From positions 4,382,123 through 4,446,122 of the forward strand of contig OY744615.1 in NCBI GenBank assembly GCA_963556255.1: a DNA stretch of 64,000 nt, written 5' to 3'. This document shows positions 10,990 to 22,400 of the stretch, piece after piece. The notes beneath the pieces were generated by a model. It searched no databases. It had not been told where the DNA came from and saw only the letters and a list, made by a program, of their open reading frames with translations. The stretch is from Allolobophora icterica (Eukaryota; Annelida; Clitellata; Crassiclitellata; Lumbricidae). The position numbers and the translations under genes were made by a program. Position 1 is the first letter of the stretch; the number at the start of each line of letters is the position of its first letter.

Positions 10990-12125
10990 AAGAGTTTCTT
11001 GGTCTCTTTATCAGGTGGTGACCACTTCTCTCCTGACAGGGTAAGGAGGCCGGTGGGTCTTTGTTGACCTCTTTCGCCCTGAGGTGTCCTTCCAACACCT
11101 GCCGCCTGCGTTGGCCAGCTGTTCGGGGTTCATGGTGAGCCTGTCCGCCTCGCGTAGCGCCCTAGGAGGTACTTCGGTGTGAGCCTTCACCCCTGACGGC
11201 ATAGCCTCACCATGCGTTCCTTTACTTGGCTGTTCACCCCCCCACCGCGGTGAGGTGCAGGTCGGGCTTGGGGGGCTTTGCGTACTATAGTGACGTAAAT
11301 AAGATATAGGCCTATGGCCACGTTACATTTCTAGCCTAATAAAACGTGTATATTTTAATCAAATTTAATAAATAATTTCTGCTTATCGACTGTTAATCGA
11401 TCATTTCTGCACCCAAGGTAAGCGCGATGTATTTGAAGCCTTCATCGGAAGAACAACTAGATTCCATTTTAAGGATTTTAAGATATGCACAAAACAAACG
11501 TTGAAAGTCTACAAGTAGGCCTATTTCATTTTAAATACGGTATCAACACTGAAATCCTATGACTCTGGTTGTTTTTCATGGAAGAAACAGTGAAGCCCTA
11601 GGACTCTAGTTGCTTTTTACATGAACGCTAGGCCAATATTTTCTACTCATTGTAACTTAGCCTGACGTGGGTTTTCTGAAAAATACACTTGTAAATACAT
11701 GTTCTTTAGTCTATAGCACTAAGTATCACATGACACAATTAGTTCAAAACTGGACTCTATTGGTTCCTCTGGTGAAGACTTCCATTGCAATATGTTGGTC
11801 TATTTCCTGACTGTGTACCCTGGACTTGTAGAAATTTGTGGAATTCGTCTGATTTTAACCTTTAGGCCTAAATGAATGACAATACAGTTTTTGTAAAGCA
11901 TATCCCTATTTCGTTCACGTTCGCTATAATATCCTAACTACATAATTTTACTGTTTCTATTATGGCATGGATAACGTTCTGAAACGTAAGAAAACAGTGC
12001 TTATCCAAAATGGCACATAGAATTGACAGTTTTTGCAAAGCAAAGCAAGCACATCCCTCCCGCTGAGACTGGTTTTTGGCGAAACCAATGTTATTTCTTT
12101 AAAAATGACTGTGTTCCATAATTAG

Positions 12126-13114
12126 GGCTTATTAGGCTACGTATCAATCACGATTTCCAGAATATCGGCCGCTTCCACAAATCGCAAATTTATCGAATTC
12201 ATATATCCACAGAGAACATGAATTATATTCCAGAATTTCCAACTCCGAAATGACTCGAAATCACAATATATCCGAGTTTCGAAATCTCGCTGTTACACTG
12301 CCTATCTCTACTTTAAAAGGCGCACATCAAATTCGCCCAATTTCCAAAGATATTCCAATGAACATTTCAAACACCGGCCTACCACATCAGCCAAAACTAG
12401 AGTGCCATACACGCTTTCAACAAGCGTACAAACGCCGAATATCAAGAATTTTCGCGTGCCAAACACGCTACCAAACCGACGTGCTTCCTCGAGGCAGCCA
12501 AAATACGAGAATTTTTGTGAATTTCAACGCAGAATCTTATACAGTACGGCCGTTGCTAAGGGCCTCAACCCCTCCGCAATCTGGTCGGATGTCACCGAGT
12601 TATTTTTAATTTCTCTAAATCCACATCAAACAGACCGCGCACCAACTGAACTGTGTTCAGCCTTTCAAATCTATCTACCCTAACATTTCTGTACGTCGAG
12701 ACTCAACCGCGAGACTCAACCGTAATCGTTTGATCTAGCTGTCTGTCTGTCCTATGTCGTCGTGCGGGTGTCCGTGCCGATGCCCCTCTAGCTCCCACTA
12801 AGGCGGCAGCTCGACATTCGCTTTGAACTAACTTGTATGTGCGCATACCCGTAGACTCGTCGTCTCTGTATCGCTAGATCTGTGTGTCGGCATCGCTTTG
12901 AAGTCAGTATGCGACCAGACGGCCTTTCCCCTTAGCAACCAATTGTGTGACGTAGGCGAATCCGCGCGAATAAGGGACGCAAGCTAATTGAAACGGCAGT
13001 ATGGCTTGGCGCTATATAATTAAACCGTACTATCAATGGACACAAGGCAATGCAAACTGGCGCTAGATAATTAAGCAGTAGCGAGGGTTATACCATCGTT
13101 ACAATTATTCATCT
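12126..13114. other. Unassigned intergenic sequence
   Basis: About 1 kb, more GC-rich than its surroundings in its second half. The longest frames (119 and 93 codons, 12250-12683) have no motif or composition typical of coding sequence. I see no gene, RNA or clear repeat terminus. Confidence 0.5.
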
Positions 13115-13552
13115 AGTAAGCTTACTTTGTTGGCATGTGGTGTTCCACAGGTACCGATCCGCTATTCCGGGGGTCCGCTTATCCGGGGTCCGTTATTCCG
13201 GGGATCCGCCGGAATATGCATACATACAACATACATACATGCATAGATACATACATGCATACATACATCCATGCATGCATGCATGTATGAATGTATGCGT
13301 GTATGTATGTATACCTATACATACATGTATGTTTGCATGAATGTATGTGCATGAATGTATGTATACATACATACATGTGTGTTTGCATGTATGTATGCAT
13401 GTATGTATGCTTGTATGTATGTATCTATGCATGCATGTGTGTATATTCCGGCGGATCCCCGGAATAGCGGAATAGTGGACCGGAATCGTTCCAGAGGGTT
13501 CTGTGCTTGGTCCTCTTTTGTTTACATTATACACCACACCACAGGGACTTAA
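13115..13552 (+). pseudogene. L2/CR1-like reverse transcriptase fragment split by a foldback element
   Basis: On the plus strand, TTTGTTGGCATGTGGTGTTC (ending 13150) and [18 protein letters not shown] (13489-13545) are the two sides of one reverse transcriptase motif. The undisrupted equivalent is at 1205-1265 on the minus strand. The element at 13151-13487 is inserted between them. Confidence 0.75.
13151..13487. mobile_element. Foldback element with (CATA)n/(TATG)n core, 337 bp
   Basis: The inner arms GGATCCGCCGGAATAT (13202-13217) and ATATTCCGGCGGATCC (13443-13458) are perfect reverse complements. The outer arms are built of CTATTCCGGGG-type repeats. The centre is ACATACATACATGC followed by its complement GTATGTATGTATGC, so the whole unit can fold on itself. 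It splits LINE coding sequence, with GTTCCACAG (13142-13150) and GTTCCAGAG (13488-13496) as a likely 9 bp target duplication. Confidence 0.75.
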
Positions 13553-13748
13553 TTTAACTGATGGGGAAATTCCCCTCCAGCCCTCACAATTTCCCCACCA
13601 GTCTTTGCCCTTTTCCCTACCAGTGTACTTTGCCCTTTTTAGGTGCACCAGTCGCCACCAATGATGAAATGATTTATTTTATTATGGCCTAGGGGCTTGA
13701 AGTTGAAATCCTCATTAGGCCTAATCATTATGGCGTTTGTGCATCAGC

Positions 13749-15110
<1,362 letters not shown>

Positions 15111-15185
<75 letters not shown>
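15111..15185. repeat. (TAA)n microsatellite
   Basis: An AAT/TAA array between RLE-type copies A (plus) and B (minus). Confidence 0.95.
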
Positions 15186-15187
<2 letters not shown>

Positions 15188-15641
15188 TTAAATTATCTGA
15201 AGCGCCATCTCAGCGTCACTCAGACAGAGGTGGCAGTGTCCTGGAAAGGCAGATGGCGTTTCCACGTTGAAGGGCCATTGAAATCCGTTGGAACAAATAC
15301 GATGTCTTCAGTGGATCGTGCGTTGAGTCCGTGATCCGTCTTCCCAGCTCCGTAACGAACTGTAGACCGTCCCCGCTCCAAGATCCGCCCGTCTCCAGGC
15401 GATCGCCACGATGGTATGGGTGTTAGTAATGGTTGCGTATTTCGCCCACTTGATCAGAACTGCACGTTCCGCGGCTTCGCCAGCTCCGATGGATGTGTGG
15501 GCAAGGTGGGAAGTGGCATAGGTATCGGGCACTGTCACGTCCCATGTCAGGCATCGTCCGCGTGACCAAGGAATCAGCGTGACACCGTCTGGTCGCTTTC
15601 CATTTCCTCTTGAGAGGCCGAGAGGCTCTTTCTGAGCAGGG
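15186..15641 (-). mobile_element. RLE-type non-LTR element, copy B, 5'-truncated
   Basis: Minus-strand fragment beginning PAQKEPLGLSRGNGKRPDG, then TLIPWSRGRCLTWDVTVPDT (the PD...D endonuclease core). After a frameshift it reads VTELGRRITDSTHDPL and LFQRISMALQRGNAI, ending LPPLSE-stop. TAA arrays lie on both sides. A different subfamily from copy A. Confidence 0.8.

Positions 15642-15730
<89 letters not shown>
15642..15730. repeat. (TAA)n microsatellite
   Basis: An array of about 89 bp between copies B and C. Confidence 0.95.
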
Positions 15731-15853
15731 TTAAATGATTTAACGCCGTCGCTTTTCGAGGCACATTTGCACAGTTAATCGTGGACGAGGACAGCTAAAC
15801 TCTGGATCTTAACGCTTCTAAGACAGTTTCAAAGTGTCTGATGGTTCATTTTA

Positions 15854-15854
<1 letters not shown>
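15731..15854 (+). mobile_element. RLE-type non-LTR element, copy C, 3' end only
   Basis: About 125 bp that match the 3' end of copy F (58137-58488) base for base over long stretches. It is the last codons of the ORF (FNAVAFRGTFAQLIVDEDR in copy F), then AGACAGTTTCAAAGTGTCT, which can form a 5 bp stem, and TTTTAAATAATAAT. TAA arrays lie on both sides. Confidence 0.75.

Positions 15855-15929
<75 letters not shown>
15855..15929. repeat. (TAA)n microsatellite
   Basis: A TAA array between copies C and E. Confidence 0.95.
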
Positions 15930-17502
15930 TCTGGACGACTTCACCCTGGGCGGCAGTCCTGACGGGGTGGAAGCGGACGTGGATGTAATCGAGAGAGGTT
16001 GCTCAGTCCTGGGCCTCTCGCTCAACCGCGCCAAGTGCGAACTTATCACCGCGGGCTCCGGGATCAGCGCCGAGAACGCCCTGATGCAGTTTGTCCGCGT
16101 GAGCCCATCAACCGCCACACTCCTAGGGGCCCCGCTTTCATCAACGGAGGCCCTCTCCTCTACCCTCGACACCTGCGTGGCCAACCTCAGGAGGGCGCTC
16201 GACAAACTCCAACACATCGACAGACAGGGTGCTCTGCTGATACTCAGATGCTCCCTCGGATCGCCGAGGCTCATGCACATATTGAGAAGCACCCCCTGCC
16301 ACGATCAAACGCTCCTGGGAGTTTATGATGAGTTGCTACGGGCAGGAGTCGGCCGGATGCTTAACGTCACGATGAACGACGACCAATGGTCTCAAGCCTC
16401 TCTTCCGATTAGGATGGGGGGTTTGGGAGTAAGGAGGGTGTCCTCGCTGGCACTTCCCGCCTTCTTGGCTTCGGCCGCGGGCACCCTCCAAACCCAGTCC
16501 CTCATCTTGGGTACTATTTCGGTGACCCCCGACGCGGCACATGACTCGGCGAAGACTACCTGGCTTCAGCTTTCTGGGGTCCCGATCCCGACGGTCACGC
16601 CCGGTCGTGGACAGAGACACTGGGACAGTCCCCTACTACACGCAGCCCTCTCGGCGCTCGAGGATAAACTGCTTGACCCCTACGACCAGGCGAGAATGAA
16701 GGCCTCGCAGTCACCGCACGCTTCGGACTGGCTACACGCCCTCCCGATCGCTGCTCGCGACCTCAGACTGGATGACGAGTCCATGAGGGTGGCGGTCGGT
16801 CTACGATTGGGTCTGTCAATCTGCGAACCGCACAAATGCGCATGCGGCGCCAACGTCTCGTCCAGAGGCGCGCATGGGCTGTCGTGCTCACTGGGGTTCG
16901 GCCGACAAGCTAGGCACAGCAACATCAACGACCTCATCCACCGCAGCCTCAACAGAGCCGGCACCCCGGCAGTCAAGGAGCCGTCCGGCCTATCCAGGTC
17001 GGATGGTAAGAGACCGGATGGCCAGACCCTAATACCGTGGAGCGGCGGGCTGTCCTTACTGTGGGACGCGACGGTGGTGGACACGGTGGCCGCCTCTTAC
17101 ATCACAGAAACGGCGGCCGCGGCAGGAGGGGCGGCGGAGGTGGCTGCTGCGCGAAAGAACATCAAATACTCTGAACTCCAGAAGAGATACATTTTCATAC
17201 CTGTAGCGGTGGAAACCTTCGGTCCCCTCAACAGAGAAGGCCTTGCCTTTCTATCTGAACTTGGTCGCCGGCTGTCGAAAACCACCGATGACTCCCGCGA
17301 AGCAAACTTGCTGTTCAATTAAGAGTCTATCAGTGATGGTGCAGCGCTTCAACGCAGTGGCCTTCCAAGGCGCTATGTCAAGGCTGCCCGGAGCCAAAGA
17401 ACAACAAACCCGTCTTTATACATCGCCTTCTTAACGGAGTTAGCGGCGGGAAACTCGTTTTCAGAGTGAACAGAACCTAGACATGAATTCTCGGATTATG
17501 AT

Positions 17503-17504
<2 letters not shown>
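15930..17504 (+). mobile_element. RLE-type non-LTR element, copy E, largest copy (reverse transcriptase catalytic site to RLE)
   Basis: Truncated exactly at the reverse transcriptase catalytic motif: the array runs into TATCTGGACGAC, read YLDDFTLGG. The frame is open for about 460 codons through LGLSLNRAKCELI, the thumb region, SDWLHALPIA, VAVGLRLGLSI, CxCG...HGLSC with RHSNINDL, and KRPDGQTLIPWSGGLSLLWD plus ATVVD (endonuclease core). It then reads PVAVETFGPLNREGLAFLSE. One frameshift near 17318 separates the last segment (VQRFNAVAFQGA). It is strikingly GC-rich compared with its flanks. It ends in TAA repeats at 17505. Confidence 0.88.
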
Positions 17505-17549
<45 letters not shown>

Positions 17550-17660
17550 CAAAGCTCTTTGGATAGTTTAAAAAAAATAATAATAAAAATTATTTTTTTA
17601 ATAATAATAAAAATTATTTTAATAAAAATAATAATAATAATAATAATAATAATAGTAATC
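17505..17660. repeat. (TAA)n and A/T-rich simple sequence
   Basis: A TAA array followed by mixed AAT/ATTTTT simple sequence, the 3' boundary of the RLE cluster. 17661-17945 shows nothing that I recognise. Confidence 0.9.
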
Positions 17661-17945
17661 TTAGCATATCTAATCTCTAAGACCTTAATGGAATGAAGTA
17701 GCTCAAGGCAAAAATAATAATAATAGAGTTCACGTGACGCATCTTTAGAACGATACGGATAGAATCCGATAGATGTTGTTAACTCAACTAGATCACATAT
17801 TCTTTTTGAGTCACTCAATATGTACTTTGAGGACAACTATCGCCCATATAAAGCTGGTGATTTGAATTCCTCTCCGTCTGTATGTCTTTCTGTTTGCCTG
17901 CCTCCCTGCCTGTCTGTATGTCTGTCTGTCTCTCTCTGTGTGTCT

Positions 17946-18101
<156 letters not shown>

Positions 18102-18311
18102 ATAGCATTAATCGCTTGGACAGTAATTTACAGTGTTAAACAACGCAGCCTTGTTATGCTCATACATGCATTACGATTGTTTGTGACGTCACTGTATAAC
18201 ATCACTGACGTCACTCTGGTCTCCATAAGTGGTAGGTCGTCGCTGAGTGACTTCTTGCTCCAAGTTCGTAGGAAGCGAGTTAACGGCAGAAAATAAACTA
18301 ATCTCTCGTTC

Positions 18312-18570
18312 TCATTTCATTTTCAGGGAAATGGATTTCGTGGGGAAAGAATTCGTTTTCCTGTCCTTCCTCTGGTTGTCTGTTGGTAAGATTATATAAT
18401 GTTGTAGACGATGAAACTTGTCCTGATTTTTATGTGTTTTTAGTGCAAATATGGAAGAGGAGCCACTTTTTATAACTTGGTTGATGTGTTCTGACACATT
18501 GTTTTTCTCCAATGGTTACACCAAGAACTTTGATGGAAGTGGAACGTGTAACTCCAGTGATAGAAGGTTT
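18312..18570 (-). pseudogene. L2/CR1-like reverse transcriptase fragment, right part, split by the Gmr1-type pair
   Basis: On the minus strand: TSIKVLGVTI, then NNVSEHINQVIKSGSSSIFALKTH, with frame changes. This is the segment that normally follows KxREMVV in such reverse transcriptases. The preceding part is on the other side of the LTR insertion, at 32145-32270. Confidence 0.75.
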
Positions 18571-18575
18571 GTCGG

Positions 18576-19053
18576 TGTGAACTGAGTTTTGTGTACAGTC
18601 TTGCAGTGCGAGATATTTAGCGTATATATTTAGTGCGCTTACTTTAGTTTCACGTGTATATGTATATATGATAGATGTATAACGTTTAGTCTTAGTGACA
18701 CGCGCGGCCGGCCGATATCGGCAGCGGCGCGCTATATGTATATTATTAGAGTTCGTTTATGCGCACAGAAGACAGGTGTGTCAAGCGGCGCGAAGAATTA
18801 TGCTGACTAGAGAAGTTTGAATTCGAGTGTGTTCGCTGTAGTAGTGTGGCTGACTAGTCGAGTTGTAATCGAATTGAGTTCTGTCTGTTTGTTTCTTATT
18901 AAACTGAAAAGATATTAAACTGTGTTGCTGATTAATTCAGGTTATACTTATACGTAGAATTAGTGTTCAAAAGGTGAACGTTAAATAGGCGTTAAGTACG
19001 AAGAGAACAAGGATTTAATCAGAAGGATTGTCAACGGAAGGATTGGGTTGACA
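18576..19053 (+). repeat. 5' LTR (478 bp)
   Basis: Bounded by TG...CA. It contains the palindrome GCCGATATCGGC inside a GC-rich block, and several TATA-like stretches that could start transcription; no experiment supports a specific start. Confidence 0.97.
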
Positions 19054-19057
19054 TTAT

Positions 19058-19072
19058 TGGTGGCAGCGGCGG
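19058..19072 (+). other. Primer binding site, likely tRNA-Leu
   Basis: TGGTGGCAGCGGCGG begins 4 bases after the LTR. TGGTGGCAGCGG is the complement of the CCGCTGCCA-CCA 3' end that I recall for animal tRNA-Leu (AAG/TAG isoacceptors). The second copy is at 25601-25615. Confidence 0.6.
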
Positions 19073-19175
19073 TGTGGATAAGAACTCACGGTGGATAAGA
19101 ACTCACGGTGGATAAATACTCACGGTGGAATAATTACTCACGGTGGATATAAACTCACGGTGGATTAAAATTCAC
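19071..19175 (+). repeat. Leader tandem repeats of ACTCACGGTGGATAA type
   Basis: Six imperfect copies of a 17-18 base unit directly after the primer binding site. A second short array (GAAGAATCTACGACGGTG type) follows at about 19199-19275. Repeated in the second element at 25614-25718. Function unknown. Confidence 0.85.
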
Positions 19176-19452
19176 GTTATCACCTCCTTCGGCGGATAGA
19201 AGAATCTACGACGGTGATAAAAGAATTTACAACGGTGTTAGAAGAATCTACGACGGTGTTAGAAGAATCTACGCGTTGTGTGCTGTGTGACGAGTTTACG
19301 ATATCATCGACGGTGGAACACGAGAAACGGTATAAAAATTTCGTTGTTTTCCACGAACAAATATAAAAGAAATCCCGTTTGTTTATCGATTCACACAACA
19401 AGAAAAACCGTGACTTCTTTGAAAAGAGAAATCACCGAAGTAAACAAGTAAG

Positions 19453-22400
19453 ATGGAGAAACTAAGTGCTGAAAGACAAGCAGATATTAAGAAGATGTCT
19501 ACGGAAAGGCTAAAACAGCGTTTGTTGAAAGCCGGTTTTAAGGAAGAACAATTAGAAGGTATGTCACGTGGTGACATGATACATGAACTCGCTGAAGTGT
19601 GGGTTAAAGAAGAAGTCGAAGAAGAAGGTACCGTTGGCGGTGCCGTAGAAAAGGCTATTGAAAAACCTCCTGCGCCTATGTCTATGGAGATGTTGATGCA
19701 GTGGATGATGATGAAAGAAGATAGTGAGGAGAAACGGAGACAAGAAGAGAAAGATAGGGAGGAGAAACGGAGACAAGAAGAGAAAGATAGGGAGGAGAAA
19801 CGGAGACAAGAAGAGAAAGAAAGAGAGGATAGACGAAGACAAGAAGAGAAAGAGCTGAGACAAGAAGCAGAACGTGTAAGACAAGACGAGTTGCGCTTGC
19901 AGAGAGAGAAAGAAGAGAAAGCAGAACGTCTTCAGAGAGAGAAAGAAGAGAAAGAATTGCGCTTGCAAAGAGAGAAAGAAGAGAAGGCAGAATTTGCAAG
20001 GCAAGAAGAATTGCGCTTGCAGAGAGAGAAAGAAGAGAAAGCGGAACTTGCAAGGCAAGAGGAATTGCGTCTGCAGAGAGAGAGAGAAGATAAAGCAGAA
20101 CAAGTGCGTAAGGCAGAACTTGAATTGCAAAAGAATCAGTTTGAGATTCAGTTAGAACAGTTGAAAAGAGATAGGGAAGATGCTGAAAGAAGAAGATTGG
20201 AGCAGATGATTGAATTTGAAAAAGCTAGAAAAAGTGATGAAGAGGTTCGTCAGCAACAGATTGAAGCAAAGAGAATGCGTGAAGAAGAAAAAGAAAAAGC
20301 GCGAACGTTAGAGTTGGAACGTGCAGAACAGATCAGACAAGAAGAACTCAAATTTCAGAAAGAAAGTTTGGAAAAGGCAGAGGCAGAAAGACAGGAACGT
20401 CTGAAACTGGAGAAATCAAAATTGACATTGAAAGAAACGCAAATGAGAGAAGAACGGGAAGCAGAAAGAAGGAAGCAGCAAGAAAGTGAAACTTTGGTGT
20501 CAAAAATTAAGAAAATAGGTGATGCAATGAAGCATGTATTGCCTCAAATGCCAACTGATATGATGGAGGTGCCATTATATTTTGAAACAGTCGAGAACGC
20601 GTTTCGTAGTTTTGCTGTGGAAAAGCCGTTTTGGGTGAAATTATTACTACCATTGATGACGCCGAAAGCTCGAACCGTTCTGAATAGATTGTCATACGAT
20701 GATCTAGACAATTATGATAGAGTCAAGCAGCACTTATTAAAAGAATTTAAATTAACCTCAAGAGAATACAGAGCCAGATTTGTGGATGCTAAGAAGACGA
20801 CAGAAGAGACTTATACGATGTTTACGGCAAGACTGAAGAACTTGCTAAACTATTACGTGAGAAGTCGAAACGTGAACAGAGAGTATGATACGCTCTTTGA
20901 TTTGCTGGTAGCGGATAAGCTAAAAGAATGTTTACCACCAGGTCCACTACAGTTTGTATTGTCGAAGGAAGGAACTGACTGTCTCCAAGCTAGTGCAGTG
21001 GCAGACCTAGCAGACATTCATGTAAACAATCGAATTGGGTTTGCGATCCCAAATATAAACAGTTATCCTTCTCAACGTTCCGTAAACCAAAGCCAGAGTG
21101 GAAAGTGGAAAAGTAATCCAGAAACAGGGAGTCAGTTCAAAGGTAAAGAAGTCAAGGCTAATGTCCCTGTACCCAATGAGACCAGAGAAGTGACGTTTGG
21201 TCGTCAGGGATTTAACAAATCGTCAGCGCCGTTTGCCAAGAGGGAAGGCAACACATCGTTTACGCAGTATAAGAGAAATGAAGGAAATGAACAACGAGGC
21301 ATGGTTGTGAAGCGTTGTCACAACTGTGGTTCAGACAAACATTTGGTTAAATTTTGTCCAGTTCCAGTGGCAGCAACTAGTTCTAGCAGAAATCAAGAAC
21401 ACACAAGGGTGAATTTGATTCAAGTGGTTAGTGATACAGATAATCAAACCGCGAGTCAAGAAAACCAAGAGACTGAAGTAAAGTCAGTAATGAAATGTGG
21501 TATTCAAAAAGAAATTCTATTGGATGCTGAAATTCAGAGAGAAGTCATAGGAAAAGATGACAGTCGAATATTGAAGAAATCGTTCTTGCAATATGTCGAG
21601 GTTGAAATTCGTGCAGTAGACGGTAAAGAGCCAGTGAAAGTCAAAGCACTGAGCGACTCGGGAGCAGAAATTCCGGTGATTAGTGAAGAATTACTGGAAG
21701 GCATGAAGGTGGAACAAATTGGAAAAGTGAATTTGCAATGTGTGGCAGGAGATGCCATTCCTGCGAAGTTAGTGAAAGTCGATGTTAGACTGTGTGGTAG
21801 TGACGTGGAAGAAGAGGGATTTCCGCGTAAAATCCAGTGTTCACTTACACCTTATGTCACCTTGATGTGTGCTAGTATTGCAAAGATGGGCAGTACAGAA
21901 AGATTCTTGTTGCATCCAGAGATAATTGCCGAATTAAAAGCCGTACCACAGATGAAGGTCAAAACGATACAAGGAGATGTGAGTGTACGAGCAAATGTAA
22001 TGACGAGAGCGCAGAGTCGGAAACAGGAAATGGTAGATGTGGATGAGAAGAATGAAACTGAAAGTTCAAGTGATGAGGAAAACGAAAGTAATGAGCAACG
22101 AAGCTTATCGCGAGATGGTGTAACATTAGAGATGAATGAGCAAGAGATGGTTGCATGCGAGAATGGCACATTAAATGAAACTGAAGAAGACAATGAATGT
22201 GATGTGGGGATAGGAGACTTGTATAGAGATGAAGAGATGGGTGAAGAACAAAAGGTGCAGATTGCCGATTCGAAGAAGTTCGAAGAGCAACAGAGAAAGG
22301 ATGAATCGTTGAAGCCGTGGTGGAAGTTAGCACAAGAGAAAGAATCTGAATTCTGTGTGATCAACGGTTTATTGCATAAGAAATATCAGATATTAGACCA

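Larger units (their letters stand above)
6760..11275 (-). mobile_element. Nearly full-length RTE-like non-LTR retrotransposon
   Basis: A minus-strand LINE of about 3.4 kb of its own sequence, disrupted by a 1.1 kb LINE. A 10 bp target duplication, CTTTGCGTAC (6750-6759 and 11276-11285), brackets it; the uninterrupted site is visible in the related hAT copy near 4685-4695. The order from its 5' end (right side) is: GC-rich leader, Gln/Lys-rich N-terminus, endonuclease (9985-10989), reverse transcriptase (8600-9988), C-terminal part (6786-7530), and a GAAGAAGAAG-type tail. One in-frame TAA and one single-base frameshift are visible. Confidence 0.9.
6102..12125. mobile_element. hAT-type element interrupted by three LINE insertions
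   Basis: Starts with CAGAGTTTTTCAAACTGTGG and matches the element at 3607-4926 in reverse orientation: the 6102-6278, 6662-6759 and 11286-12125 segments align to it in order. The far terminus is not found; similarity stops after GACTGTGTTCCATAATTAG, so the element is truncated or deleted there. Insertions are a 5'-truncated LINE (6279-6661) and an RTE-like element (6760-11275), which contains another LINE (7531-8609). Confidence 0.8.

Noticed and set aside
12250..12683. Overlapping plus-strand frames of 119 and 93 codons
   Set aside because: No conserved motif, no splice context, and composition does not differ from surrounding DNA.
19564..20130. Minus-strand Phe/Leu/Ser-rich frame (and its copy at 26107-26673)
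   Set aside because: Antisense shadow of the coiled-coil region of the Gag-Pol ORF.
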